From assembly GCF_937616625.2 (NCBI RefSeq), contig NC_065570.1, forward strand, positions 8,566,001 through 8,630,000: a DNA stretch of 64,000 bases. The letters are read 5' to 3'. The translations under genes were made by a program, and so were the position numbers. Origin of the DNA: Mercurialis annua. Taxonomy: Eukaryota > Streptophyta > Magnoliopsida > Malpighiales > Euphorbiaceae. Below the pieces are notes generated by a model. It saw nothing but the letters and a program-made list of their open reading frames with translations, was not told where the DNA came from and did no database searches. Shown one piece after another: positions 13,273 to 25,972 of this stretch (the first letter of the stretch is position 1; every line of letters begins with the position of its first letter).

Positions 13273-13588
13273 GGGCTAATTACATAATAAAATTACCATC
13301 TATATATGAAATCTCAAAAATAACACGACTTTTTAAAACGTGTTAATTCAGGACACCACCTTTCATTTATTTTCAAAAACATCGGTATTTTTAGTGGCAT
13401 TTTTGCCGACGTGGCAATACACGTGGCACTCCCTGGGTATTCAAGTCAGCGAGATTTTATCTAAAAATGTGCTCATGCTGTTTTTGAAAAAATAAAATAA
13501 AATGTGATGCACTGAATTGACACGTTTTAAAGGTCGTGTTATTTTTGAAGTTTCGTGTAAAGATGGTTGTTTTATATGTTATTAACTC
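13273..13588. mobile_element. Mutator-like MITE
   Basis: A 316-bp foldback with imperfect inverted ends (GGGCTAATTACATA / ATATGTTATTAACTC) and a perfect 9-bp target duplication TTGAAAGAA at 13264-13272 and 13589-13597. Confidence 0.8.
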
Positions 13589-13771
13589 TTGAAAGAATGA
13601 TAAAACCTGAAAAATTTAGAAGGTTTGTAAATAGAAAAAGCAGCAGCAAAAATACAATCATTAAGGAGAAAAATGACAAAGGGAAGAAAAACCCAAAACA
13701 ACAAGAAACTATTTTTAACAAAAAAATTAATAACAGTTTTTCCTCATGGTTTCTTCTCCTATTCATTTTTG

Positions 13772-14717
13772 GACTAATAATCACTCATGGCCCCTTAACT
13801 TTGGGGGTACGGGCGCTAAACCCCCTGATGTTTAAAAACGGGCGCTAAACCCCTTGATCTTTGTGGCGGCGCTCACAAAAGCCCTTTTGAACGAAAATAC
13901 CACTGTCGCCGTCTTTTGTTTGGCGGCTGTCTTTTAAAACAGAAAAAAAAAATTGACAGCACCAAGTGTCAGTTGACACGTCATCAAAAGACAAAAAAAA
14001 AAAAAAATACCCAAAACACCCCTAAATATAATATCTGATAAAATAAAAAAACCCAACCACTCATTCAAAACCCAACCACCCATTCAAAACCAACCCATCA
14101 CTGATCTAACCATCGCCGCCACCCGACCACCACCGGAAAATTTTCCGGTCATCTTCTCCGAGTGAATGATGACCGGAAAATTTTCCGGTCACCAAAAGGA
14201 ACGGATCAGCAGATCTGTTCCTCTTGAGGAACAGATCGCACGATCTGTTCCTCAAGAACAGATCCGCGACGGATCTGTTCTTGAGGAACAGATTCGGAAG
14301 ATGGCCGGAAAAATTTTCCGGTCATCTTCAATAGAGAAGATGACCGGAAAATTTTTCGGTGGTGGTCGGGTGGTCGGGTGGGTGTGGTCCGGTCGGGTGT
14401 TGGGTTCATCTTTTAATTTAGATTGGGTTGATTTATTTATTTTGTCTTTTTCTAAATTAAATTGAGGGTATTTTAGGTTTTTGAAATTTTTAAGGTATAT
14501 TTCTGACGTGTCAGATGATATGACAGTGTCAGATTTTTTTTTTAAGAATGACAATTGACTGAAAAAACGGCGCCAGGGGTATTTTCGTCATATTTGAAGC
14601 AAAAGGGCTTTTGTGAGCGCCGCCACAAAGATCAGGGGGTTTAGCGCCCGTTTTTAAACAATAGGGGGTTTAGCGCCCGTATCCCCAAAGTTAAGGGGCC
14701 ATGGGTGATTATTAGCC
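13772..14717. mobile_element. 946-bp Mutator-like foldback element
   Basis: Inverted ends of about 140 bp beginning with CTAATAATCAC near the left edge and ending GTGATTATTAGCC, both containing GGCCCCTTAACTTTGGGG. Flanked by a perfect 9-bp target duplication TCATTTTTG (13763-13771, 14718-14726). The middle (about 14128-14375) is a set of nested palindromes. No transposase is present. Confidence 0.88.
14128..14375. repeat. Nested palindromes inside the 946-bp element
   Basis: The motif CCGGAAAATTTTCCGG or a close variant occurs about four times, and GATCTGTTC/GAACAGATC alternates between them in both orientations. The segment can fold into several alternative hairpins. Both strands stay open for about 65-100 codons here, but the predicted peptides are only readings of the palindromes. 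Confidence 0.85.
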
Positions 14718-16104
14718 TCATTTTTGAAATGTTATTAAAATGTTTTGGTTTATCTTGTAGCACAGTAAACGTGGATTGAACATAATCTTTTGAGAAAATA
14801 TCCTATTGGTTTATAAAGATTACAACTTTTTGTCTATTCTTTTAAGTGACATTTTGAGAGAAAATCTACAAGTGAGAGTTTTATACTGAATCATTTATTC
14901 ATTGGTTTATTGAGCTTCATTCATTAGTATTTTTTTAAACTCATAATACCTACTAGCATATATATACTAGTGAGGTTCTTTTATGGATTGGTATGGTTCC
15001 TCTACGCCTGGATACCATATGAGATGCACTAAAAGAACAATCTGTTTGTGAAAGGTTTTGTAAATATTTAGGTGATACTTTTTCTACTTCGCTTACCGGA
15101 CAATAATTCTTTGATTTGTGGGTTTGCTAGTTGTAAAGTTTCCGGTTCTTGAAAAAATCAAAGTAGGGAAATTCATGTTAAATAGGATAGTTTTTAGTGT
15201 TGTATTTCAAAGATTTTGTTTCTAGCCTGAAATAAGAACTCATAGTGGAATACTCAAAGATGAGATGTAAGCGGTTGTTGAACCACTAAAAACTGACGTG
15301 TCCTTTATTTTTTTACAGTAATTAGTTTATACTATGTTTTAATTAGTCTTATATTATTGCTTTCTATCAAGCTAATTTTATTTAAGAAAAATTGATTTTT
15401 ATAAGCCGACAATGGCCGAAAGAGTAGAAATAGGAAAAAAAATTGAAAAAGAGTAAAATCCTTAAAAATAAAGAAGAGAAGGCTTAAATAAGAGCTAAAT
15501 AGAGAGAAAAGAGTAATCATGACTTGTATTTGATACACTATCAAAAATTCAAAATGAGTTATAAACCCTAAGAGAAGATGAAGCGAGATGAAAACGGAAG
15601 ACACATGCCACAACTTTTATAAAAATTTAAAAAACGAAAAAGTATTTTATAACCCTTCTTTTTCCTCCAAGTATCATACTGACACGTTTGGAGAGTTCGT
15701 ATCCACATATTCATTAGGATGTGGATACGAACTCTTCAAATTTTGTAATAACTCAATCAAAGGATTGTCTGCCTCATTAAGACCGTAACAGCTACAGTCT
15801 TGTGTTGTGCCTTCAAATAGACAGTTCTCAACAATCACAATACATTTTGAAAGAATGTTTGCTCTCTTCTTTTTACTTCATTTTTATTTGATAAAATTTC
15901 AGATGTAGTTCCGATTTGCTGAAGTTAGTAGTACTGCTACATTGCGGGCAGGCCATTTTACCATGGAGACAGACTTACTTTGCAAACGGGTCAGCACAAA
16001 TCTGTTGTAAAAAACTGTTTAATATACAAAACTTTGGTCTTTATTCCTCCTAATCATAAAAAATACTCCATCTTTTCTACTGTTTTTGTTTATGATTTTT
16101 TTTT
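14718..16104. other. Intergenic, one long hairpin, no gene seen
   Basis: AT-rich sequence without a credible reading frame. The only structured item is the inverted repeat at 15687-15740. Confidence 0.5.
15687..15740. repeat. 22-bp inverted repeat with 10-nt loop
   Basis: Left arm 15687-15708 and right arm 15719-15740 pair over 22 bp with a single mismatch (a G-U wobble if transcribed in one direction). The core arm GAGTTCGTATCCACAT pairs perfectly. The loop is ATTCATTAGG. It is not at the end of a recognised gene. Confidence 0.85.
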
Positions 16105-16475
16105 GGCTTAATGTCTTAAAAAACTCTGACATTTCATTCCCTTTTCAATCATATCCTGACGTTGCAAATCTGTCAATTTTACCCTATTTTGCATTTTTTT
16201 CATTTCAATTGTACCCTAAAGCATAAAATTAATCGTTTTTTATTTGGCAAAAATTATCTAAATTGACTCTTTTTTCATTAGATTAACTTTTTATATTAAA
16301 TTGACTATTTTTAAAAAATATTATTGAAGTTTTATCAAATAAATAAAGGTCAATTTTATACTTTAGGGTACAATTTAAATGAAAAAATGCAAACTGGGTA
16401 AAATTGACAATTTTTCAACGTCAGGGTAGGATTGAAAAGGGAATGAAAGTTCGGGATTTTTTTAAGGCATTAAGC
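16105..16475. mobile_element. Foldback element, Mutator-like
   Basis: A 371-bp inverted-repeat element. The left end GGCTTAATGTCTTAAAAAA and right end TTTTTTTAAGGCATTAAGC are complementary, as are the next about 30 bp (ATTCCCTTTTCAATC). Both flanks are T-runs, so a target duplication would be poly-T and cannot be proven. Confidence 0.7.
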
Positions 16476-18441
16476 TTTTTTTTTTAAATTTTAGCCCATT
16501 TTTTAAAATTCAGTTTCAACGAAGCCATTTGTACAAATTGAACTGAAAAAAGTTCAAACGTCCCTTCTTTTTTACTTCTGTTCCAATTTATATTTTTATC
16601 ATCATAAATTCAAATGCTAAGCAATATGAATGATATATATGGAATTTTTTATATTCCAATTTAAACAAACAACTACAAGTGAAACTGAAAATTAAAAAAT
16701 AGATTAAAATTATTTGGCTCATAAACGAAAAGAATAAATTAAAAAACAGGACGTTCTTGAGTGATTAAACCTTCTGCAAATAATAATGCATCAGGTTTTT
16801 ACATTTTGGATCAAGTGATTCAACAATTAATTGTTTCGATCACCGAATCAAATCTAAGCAAACTAAGTGTAACATTAGGCATTTGACTACAAGAAAAGAG
16901 ACCGAATAGAGAGAGCATGGAAGTAGGCGAGGGGATCAAGTCTATCTAAACTTTCTTCAAGATCCACTTGGAAATAGAGTCTTTCACAAACTCTTGTGAA
17001 GAGGGTACGACTCAGCTCTCTGAAAGCTTTCACCTCGACTAGAAGAAAGAAGCCTAGAAGCAAGCACAGACCTTACCTTCTATTATTAAATTCAGCCGAC
17101 CCGAGAGCACCCATTTTATTTTGGGAACATCCAGTGCCAAAGTCATTGAATAGGTTCTTTATTCGGGATATGATCCCAAATAAATGAACTCGATGAACGA
17201 AGACTATGATAGCCTCAACTACTCTTTTTGACGGGAACTCAAGATCAAAGTTGAACAGAACTAATCGAAACACAAACCAAATTAAATTTCAGTTTGATTC
17301 GATCAATTAATTTGATTATATTTGCAGCCCTAATGTTTTGAGTTATTTTTCAACAATCAAGTAACCGACGTTTTTTTTTAACTAACCAGCGACACTTTTC
17401 AACTTTGCTTTGCTGCAGTTGTGTAACTTTAAGGTTATAACATCTCAGCACAGGAGAATGTTGTGGTAAAATGAGACCACAATTGAAAGAAAAAATGTCT
17501 TCCCCCCATTAACTATGACGCCAGGAGGGGCAAGATATCTTAGCTCCTTTAATTAACTTGGGTTCATCCGTCGACACGAGACGAGAGTATTGATCGCTCG
17601 GAAAAATTTCCAAGCACAAATTTATACTACAGCTCTTACAAGAAAATGATATATCTATGTATGTAATAAGACATTACTGAACATAATTTAATTTCAGTCA
17701 TTCTGTTAGCTCATGTCACTTGGAAAAATATATAAAAACTTGAGCAATTTAATTTCAATCATTCTATTAGCTCATGTCACTTAGAAAAATAAATACTAAG
17801 CAGCATACCACATAGTTACGGCACTTGAATAAACGCTTGCTAATATTCAACTTTTGATGCTATAGGAATCCAAAATTAGTAAACAGCTTTTGTCTCAGCA
17901 ACAAATAGCAATAGGCTTATTTTCTAAAAGAAACAAACAGATGTTTATACTTCCTCACATTCATTCTATTCTAAACTATTTAAAGTTAAAAAATAATTAT
18001 AAAACTCTAGAACTGCACAATGATTAGCAAATAAATTATTGCATTGATTTTAATTTTGTCTAAATTCTAACCTTATGGTGCACTGGCTTATGTGGAACTC
18101 ATCTACATATGATCAACCGGTGCAGACAAGACAAGACAAACATATATTCAGTTATGTACATATTTTAACAACGTTGGAACTCACCTTCCTAAGAAAAGAA
18201 AGCGAGGACTCTTCACCTCCGAGAGCTAGACAGATTCCATTATTTTCAAGTTTGAACAAAACTGGACGACAGGCAGATAACCAAGCAAACTGTACCTGCT
18301 CCATTGGCATAATAAAAAAGTCCCGTGAAGCAGCTCGCTCTTGTTCCGCATAAGTGCTTCCATAATTCTAACAGACTGCCCGTAAAAGATCATTCTTCCT
18401 ATGCTGTACAAGCTCCTCAGGGCAGTAGAAATTCTACAATC
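16476..18441. other. Intergenic, possible organelle-like patch, gene X 3' flank
   Basis: About 16900-17270 has a more balanced base composition than its surroundings and could be an inserted organellar fragment; I recognise no gene in it. From about 18060 to 18440 the sequence is the 3' flank of gene X and is repeated in inverse orientation at about 27336-27650. Confidence 0.35.
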
Positions 18442-19218
18442 TCAAGGGAACTTTGGCGATGAAGGATAATTCTTGGCTTTAGCATTCTTGAAGGTGGGTT
18501 TTGTGAACCAAGTTGTGTAAAGAAATTGCTTGTGAGGCCCTATGTGATTGCATATAAGTCTCAGCTTCTGTCTTTGTCTCATCCATCTCAATACTATTTT
18601 CATATGGTTTTTTCCGTTCAATTCTCTCAGGCCAACTTGCTGAAATTTCGTTGAGAAATAATTCAATCAATATCAGAAACACCCATAATTCACATACTAT
18701 CAAAATTTTGCTAAAAACATATTGAAGGGTATTGGCCGCAACTTCCCGGTGTCCGTTTCCGTTGCCGTTTCGATGCAGCATAAAGTTAATAGCAGATAGC
18801 ATATCTAAGCACCTATGTACACAGTAGCATCACATAAAATGAAAACTACAAAGACACAATCACATAGCAGCATACAGCAGATACAATAAATTATAACCGT
18901 GCTTCATATTTAAATACATACCAGACCTAGTAAATCAGCACTCAATCTATTCAAATCACAATCTTTATAGATATAAACACGAGAATAAAGCTAAAAAACA
19001 CAAACTTTAACAATAAAAAACAGTGAATTTGGTAGAGAAGATGCCTGGAGTTTTTCCCAAGTGTCGGAAACAGTAAGTGGGCCGTGTTCTTTGACGATGT
19101 CGAAGATTGCTCTTGTTATTGTCTGCGTCTGCTCTGGTGGCGATTTCAGCTCTATTGGTTTCATTTTTGGCTTTGGTTTTGTTGAAAAGTATTTAACCGC
19201 AGCTTTAAACATATACAT
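18442..19218 (-). CDS. Gene X, copy A: small conserved protein of unknown function
   Basis: Two exons on the minus strand, 19218-19045 and 18639-18442, encode 123 residues. I do not recognise the family firmly. The N-terminus (MFKAAVKYFSTKPKPKMKP) is basic, free of acidic residues and hydroxylated, like a mitochondrial presequence. The middle reads ITRAIFDIVKEHGPLTVSDT and the second exon is strongly basic (HMKIVLRWMRQRQKLRLICN), compatible with a small winged-helix-like or RNA-binding fold (inference). Exon 2 starts at a TTTCAG acceptor and ends in TGA. The donor after exon 1 reads CAG|GCATCT. Copy C has CAG|GTTAAT at the same place; a 7-base deletion in copy A removed the GT. This copy may be poorly spliced or dying. 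A nearer start at 19212 is equally possible and matches the other copies. Confidence 0.65.
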
Positions 19219-20070
19219 ATTGAAGAATATTACCCGGAGCTTCCGTCTGTGGCGGCCGGGAATGCTAAACTAGCGATCAGTCAAAACACAGTGCTAATAA
19301 TCTTCTGTTTATTTTCCCCAATTTCGATTTATGACGACAAGCCTTTTAGTATTTATCTGAAATATTGTAGTCTGAAATAATAAAATCATTTGATTAGTGT
19401 ACTACTAAACACCACCCCTAAATTATTAGACACCACCCTTATTATTACCTAAATACCCTTAACTCTATTTCAAATTAAAAAATTAAAAATCAAATCCTCT
19501 CAACTCATTCAAAACCTGAAGGACGAATATAACGATTTATAATAAAAATGCCGAAATAGAGGACGGAAACCTCGGATAAGTGATCGGTTTTGCATTTTTA
19601 CGTTTATTGTTTAAAAAAAATTGAAAAAAAAACGCTGATTTTTTTAGTTAAGATTTTTTTTAACTAAAAGGTAAAATGATGATTTTTACATGTGGTGCCT
19701 AGTAAATTAGGCGTATTGATTATTGCTAATGTTATTATTCTAGGGCTTATAATCACCTATGACACTCCAACTTAAGCATTCTACTAACTAAGACCTCTTA
19801 AATAAATTTTTTCCCGCTAAACCCCTAAACTTCACTTAATGATAACCTATGGCTGTGCAATCGGTCGGTTCGGTCGACTGAACCGAAAAAACCGAAAACC
19901 AAAACTGGAAACCGAAGAAGGTGTTTGTGAAATTAAAAAAAAAAGATATTTTTTCATAAATAAAAAAGCCAGAAAAGAAAAGTCCAAATTTGACAAGTAA
20001 AAATGTAAATAAGTTACCGAAACATGTATTTCAGGAAATTACCACAAAAAAAAAAGTTTAATTTTTTTTT
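19219..20070. other. Gene X 5' flank and element fragments
   Basis: 19219-19400 is the gene X upstream flank and recurs inverted at 25793-25972. 19735-19850 resembles the left end of the Mutator-like family at 13772 (GGGCTTATAATCACC) without a matching right end. 19853-19915 resembles the end of hAT-like elements (CGGTTCGGTCGACTGAACCG). No gene seen. Confidence 0.45.
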
Positions 20071-20410
20071 AGGATTAACATATTTTAAAATTCTTGAACT
20101 TTTTTTTTAATTTATCCAGCCTCTAAACTTGTATAAAGTCTTATTTGATCTCTAAATTTTACATTTTTAATTTATTTGATTCCTGAACTTCTATTTGATC
20201 TTATTTGGTCCCTGAATTTTCATTTTTTTGCTTCCTCAGGTCCTCAAAAGGATAGAAGTTCAAAAACAAAATAAATTAAAAAATTTAAACTTCAAGAACC
20301 AGATAAATTAAAAAATATAAAATTAATAGACCAAATATACTCAAATGGAAGTTTAAAGACCAAATAAATTAAAAATATAAAATTAAGGAACCTATAGATG
20401 TGTTAATCCT
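20071..20410. mobile_element. Foldback element at the edge of duplication block A
   Basis: A 340-bp inverted-repeat element with ends AGGATTAACATAT and ATGTGTTAATCCT. The flanks are T-rich, so the target duplication is unclear. A diverged partial copy lies at 30495-30770 in the same position relative to RPS25, so the insertion predates the block duplication. Confidence 0.65.
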
Positions 20411-20518
20411 TTTTGTTTATGTTAACATTTTTCTAGTTATACAACTAGTGGTAGGTAATGCTCTCTTATTTTGAGAGCTCTAAAGTGAGAGTTGACACAT
20501 TCTATAATGGCCAAACCC

Positions 20519-20845
20519 ATATAAAGATCCCTCTACTTTACACTTTTTTTTCTGTAGGTCCTTATACTTCATTTTTATATTATCTAGTCCCTCTACTTAT
20601 CTATTTTTGATTTCCAGGTCCTTTGTGAGTTTTTTCCAGTCCCTCTACTTACAATTTTTGTTTCCTCCAGTCCCTCTACTTACAATTTTTGTTTCCTCCA
20701 GCCACACAAAAGGACTAGAAAATACTCATAAAGGACCTGAAAATCAAAAATAGGTAAGTAGAGGGACCAAATAATACAAAAATAAAGTATAAGGACCTAC
20801 GGAAAAAAATGTGTAAAGTACAAGGACCTCTATATGGGTTAAGCC
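20519..20845. mobile_element. Mutator-like MITE present only in block A
   Basis: A 327-bp foldback with ends GGCCAAACCCATATA and TATATGGGTTAAGCC and a perfect 9-bp target duplication TTCTATAAT (20510-20518, 20846-20854). The equivalent site in block B (near 30840-30850) has no insertion, so this element jumped after the duplication or was lost cleanly from block B. Confidence 0.87.
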
Positions 20846-21297
20846 TTCTATAATATTGTGCAATTTTTTGAGGAGCCAAACATTTTACAAAACTTGATTC
20901 TCCCTATTCCATTTTAACAAGGAATCAGGAGGTTCAATGATAAAAGATGGGGCAAATTATTAGCATTGTAAACTTTTTTTTTTGGGAGCAGATGCGTACA
21001 CTTTACGCTTTGATAAAACTGGAAAATCAAAAGAATCGGGATTTGAAAAATTCCGTTAACAAATTGCAGATCGGTATTAAATTCTACAGTAAAAAGTGAA
21101 TAAAACACCCTACGAAGAGGGAAGCTGCAGGATGAAACATATTGTAATATCTCGATTGAGTTGGCAGCAAAAACTTCGAATTCTCCATTCAAAAACCTCA
21201 AAAGGAAGAATTAATAAAATAAAGAACAAAATGCAGTTACCATACGGTAGCAAAGACCCTATGGATGGTAAGAAAATGCTGACTAATTAATTTCATT

Positions 21298-22825
<1,528 letters not shown>

Positions 22826-23365
22826 ATTCTTTTAGCTAAACTGAGGTGGCTGCAGCTGGGGCAACCGTCGGAGGAGGAAGGCTCGGGTGGTTTAGGGTTT
22901 GGAGAAGAGATGATGAAGAAGAAGAAGAAAACTCGGCAGAGTTTTAATATGGACTTGAATAGTCAGTTGGGCTGGACCCATTGAGGGCCCATCAAGAAAC
23001 CTCACTCTCTCCCCGTTCTTTCTCTTAAAATCTCATTCACTGCGTTTATTTCTCCTTCGTCAATTTCACTCGGTAAGCGATTTCAATCTCCAATGCTTTG
23101 CTCTTTAATTTCACATTTGCTGGTTTTTTTGATTCTTACTTCTAATTAGCAATAATTTTACGATTTTCTGTCTCTTTTTCACGCTTTTATTGTGCTCATT
23201 TTAGGTTTTATTGTTGATAAAATGAGTAAGCAAATAAAAAAAAACTATTTGCTGCTGAAATCGGAGTTTGCATGTTAGGTGATACAAATCATAAGATTTA
23301 ATTAATCTCTAATTTTAATTATTGATGATTGTTTTTTTTCCAGTGATTATTATTTCTGTTTGACC
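22826..23365. promoter_or_regulatory. Divergent RPS25 / P2-like promoter, block A
   Basis: 540 bp between two opposite start codons. It holds a telo-box (TTAGGGTTT, 22892-22900, reading AAACCCTAA toward RPS25) and site II type motifs (TGGGCT 22968-22973; GGCCCA 22986-22991). Both motif types are common in plant ribosomal-protein gene promoters. The right part includes the transcribed leader and probably a 5' UTR intron of the P2-like gene. Confidence 0.7.
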
Positions 23366-24324
23366 ATGGCGACAAGGATGGCTGTTAGATATGTTTCTAG
23401 AAGGTTCTCAAGTGGTGGCCGGATGCTTAGTGAGGAGGAGAAAGCTGCTGAAAATATTTACATCAAGGTAATAGAAGTAGTTTCAGCTACATTTATTACA
23501 ATTTTACTTTAACTTTTGATGTTTATGAGTTCTGAGATGCGAGATTTTAATCCTTCGAACTGGCATTGTTTTAGATATATCATCTGCTAATTATGCTTGT
23601 GCTACCATGGTAAAGAAAATAACAGTTTATTTGTAATCACTCTAGTAATAATATCTGGCTATCTGCCCATGGACGGGATTTTTTGTTGTTTTTTTGGTCA
23701 ATATTAAGAAACCTAATGATAGAGATGCTAGTAGTTTTTATGTCTGTGGTAAGCCAAAATTATTTCATTCAACTTGGTTATGATTGCACGAATCTCTCTT
23801 TCTTCTTCTTAGTGTTTTTGCACAGAAACTATGTATGCTGCAGGTGTTATTTCTGCTAGCATGAAGTCTCATTTGTAATATGTGGAGGAGAAGTAGAGAC
23901 AGACTTACATATTTAGATCAAAATTAGATATTAGTATTGGCGTGTGCTTCAATTCTTTATATTTTTTTCATCTATAGGATCAGTGCGCGTCACAGAAACT
24001 AAAGAGTCGGACGGTGGTTCTATCATTATGGTCTCCTAATAGACCTTGTTTATTGTGATGTATATAAGTTCGATCACAAACTTTTCCATGATATTCGAGC
24101 TATTGTACGTCGTTCTCACTGGTGGCATGCGATATAGCATCTGTCAAGATGTGCATATACTTGTATTATTTTTGGTTTGTCTGCCGAAATCATGCATAAC
24201 TGCCATGTGGCACTTCTCTTGTGAGTGTGCATTTGCTTTTATTTCATTGTTTTTGTAACGATTTCTAGTTGTTTTAACATTGCAGAAAATTGAGCAAGAG
24301 AAACTGGAGAAGCTTGCATGCAAG
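23366..24324 (+). pseudogene. P2/IF1-like mitochondrial protein gene, copy A, lacks last exon
   Basis: Exon 1 (23366-23467) and exon 2 (24286-24324) match the intact copy at 33437-35290: [20 protein letters not shown], then [13 protein letters not shown]. The 71-codon third exon, with the membrane segment, is missing because the duplicated sequence ends near 24603. Read-through of exon 2 meets a stop at once, giving about 48 residues. One residue also differs from copy B at a basic position (Cys for Arg). It is probably non-functional, though the promoter and presequence are intact and a short peptide could still be made. Confidence 0.8.
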
Positions 24325-24626
24325 GTATGAAATGCATTATGTTGATTCTTGATTGTACTTTTAGAAGATGTTATGTTCAGAGTATGAGGAACTTTTGTTG
24401 GGTACCAATTTTGAAAGTTAAGCTTCATAACCCACTCCCACTAAATTACCACCTCCCCAAGTCAAACTAGTGCTTGCTGCCATTATATATTCTACTTTTT
24501 TCTGAATATTCGGGTTCAAATACTCATGGATTTTCTGTTTGCTTAATGTCTTCATGTAATTCAGAAAATACATTCTTGTATTGAATGATTTGTATAGGAT
24601 TATTTGAATAGAGAGAATCAAGTTGA

Positions 24627-24752
24627 TGTTTGGCTCCTCAAATAATTACACCATATAATAAAATGTATCAACTCACTTTAGAGCCCTCAAAATAAGAGAA
24701 AGCATTACCTACCAAGGACTAGTTTCATAAGTAGAAAAATGTTAACATAAAA
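24627..24752 (-). repeat. Inverted copy of the RPS25 3' flank
   Basis: The reverse complement of this segment matches 30773-30870 and the corresponding parts of block A (shared words: CCTTGGTAGGTAATGC, TTATTTTGAG, GAGGAGCCAAAC). It abuts the truncated P2-like copy and marks the start of an inverted third piece of the duplicated unit. Confidence 0.75.
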
Positions 24753-25075
24753 AGGAAACATAAAACTGTTTTCTGAAAAACTGAAATCAAGTTGCTGCAG
24801 CAAACAAAATGTAGACTTCGAAAATGATAGAAAAAAACGCCAAAAAAACTAAATTATCTTATCATTTTATCAAAACTAACAATTTATTTAATTTTTGAGA
24901 AAATTAAACTAATAATTTTATCACTGGCATAAACTGGTGATACTTATTTTTTTTATTTAATTAATCGAGTTAAAAATGATAATTGAAAATGGAAGAGTGC
25001 TTATGAGGGAATTTGAACCCACAATCGAGTTAAATTATTGTGTCCTTTATGATGAGATCTGGGACGCTCTAAAAT

Positions 25076-25771
25076 TAGGGGTGTAAATGAATCGAGTTGA
25101 GCCGAGTTTTAGAGTGTTCATACTCGGTTCATTTAGTTCATGTTCATTCGAACTTTAAACAGGGTGTTCATGTTTTGTTCATTTAGATTTATAGTGTTCA
25201 TGTTCGGCTCGTGTTCGTTCGTTTAACTGTTAAATGAACAAGCTCGCGAACGAGCTCACGAACAAGCTCAATAAGTACCAAATAAGCTCAATCGAGAGTC
25301 CATTCACGAGCCCGTTCGTTTAACAACTAAAACATATAAAATTCGCAAGCACAAAACTACGTCAATTTTTTATATCAAAATTACATAATTTTGATGTATT
25401 ACATTAAAATTATAGTTTTATTAAACCTATGTAATTTTATAATAATATAGGATATTTGTATAAAATAATTTATTTACCGGTCAGTTTGCGAACACCTGAC
25501 CGAGTTTATAAACAAGTTTGTTCACGAACTCTTATTCAAACTCGTTCACTAACTTGTTTGTGAACTCTTTCTTTGAGCTTGTTCAGGAACCACTAATAGA
25601 ATTGTTCGTGAACTTAAACGAGCAGAACCCACTATGTTCATATTCGACTCATTTAAATTAACGAACATAAAATCAAGTTCGAGCTCGGTTCGTTTACAAT
25701 ACGAACAAACACGAACTGAGCTCTTATGAGCCGAACATCGAACTGCTCACTGGCAGCTCGGTTCACCCCTA
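25076..25771. mobile_element. hAT-like foldback element
   Basis: A 696-bp element with ends TAGGGGTGTAAAT and GGTTCACCCCTA and long internal inverted repeats rich in GTTCATGTTC/GAACACGAAC. Flanked by an 8-bp duplication with one mismatch (TCTAAAAT 25068-25075; TCTAGAAT 25772-25779). TAGGGGTG ends and 8-bp duplications are typical of hAT MITEs. Confidence 0.75.
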
Positions 25772-25972
25772 TCTAGAATGAATGACATTATCAATAATCA
25801 AATGATTTTATTGTTTCAGACTATATTTCAGATAAATACTAAACGGCATGTCGTTATAAATCCAAATTGGGGAAAATAAACAGAGAATTCATAACCACTG
25901 TGCTTGTGACTGAAATTCCAGTTTAGCATTTCCGGAAACCACCGACGGCAGTTCCTGCCAATATCCTTCAAC

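Noticed and set aside
13567..13848. 93-codon plus-strand lysine-rich frame
   Set aside because: It runs from the end of one MITE into the next; composition follows A-rich DNA.
14166..14554. Open frames of 67-100 codons on both strands in the 946-bp element
   Set aside because: They are by-products of palindromic repeats; the peptides repeat SVPQEQI-like words and resemble no protein.
24500..24525. tRNA-like TTCGGGTTCAAATA word
   Set aside because: No acceptor stem or anticodon arm nearby; the same word occurs in the duplicate at 34680 as ordinary intron sequence.
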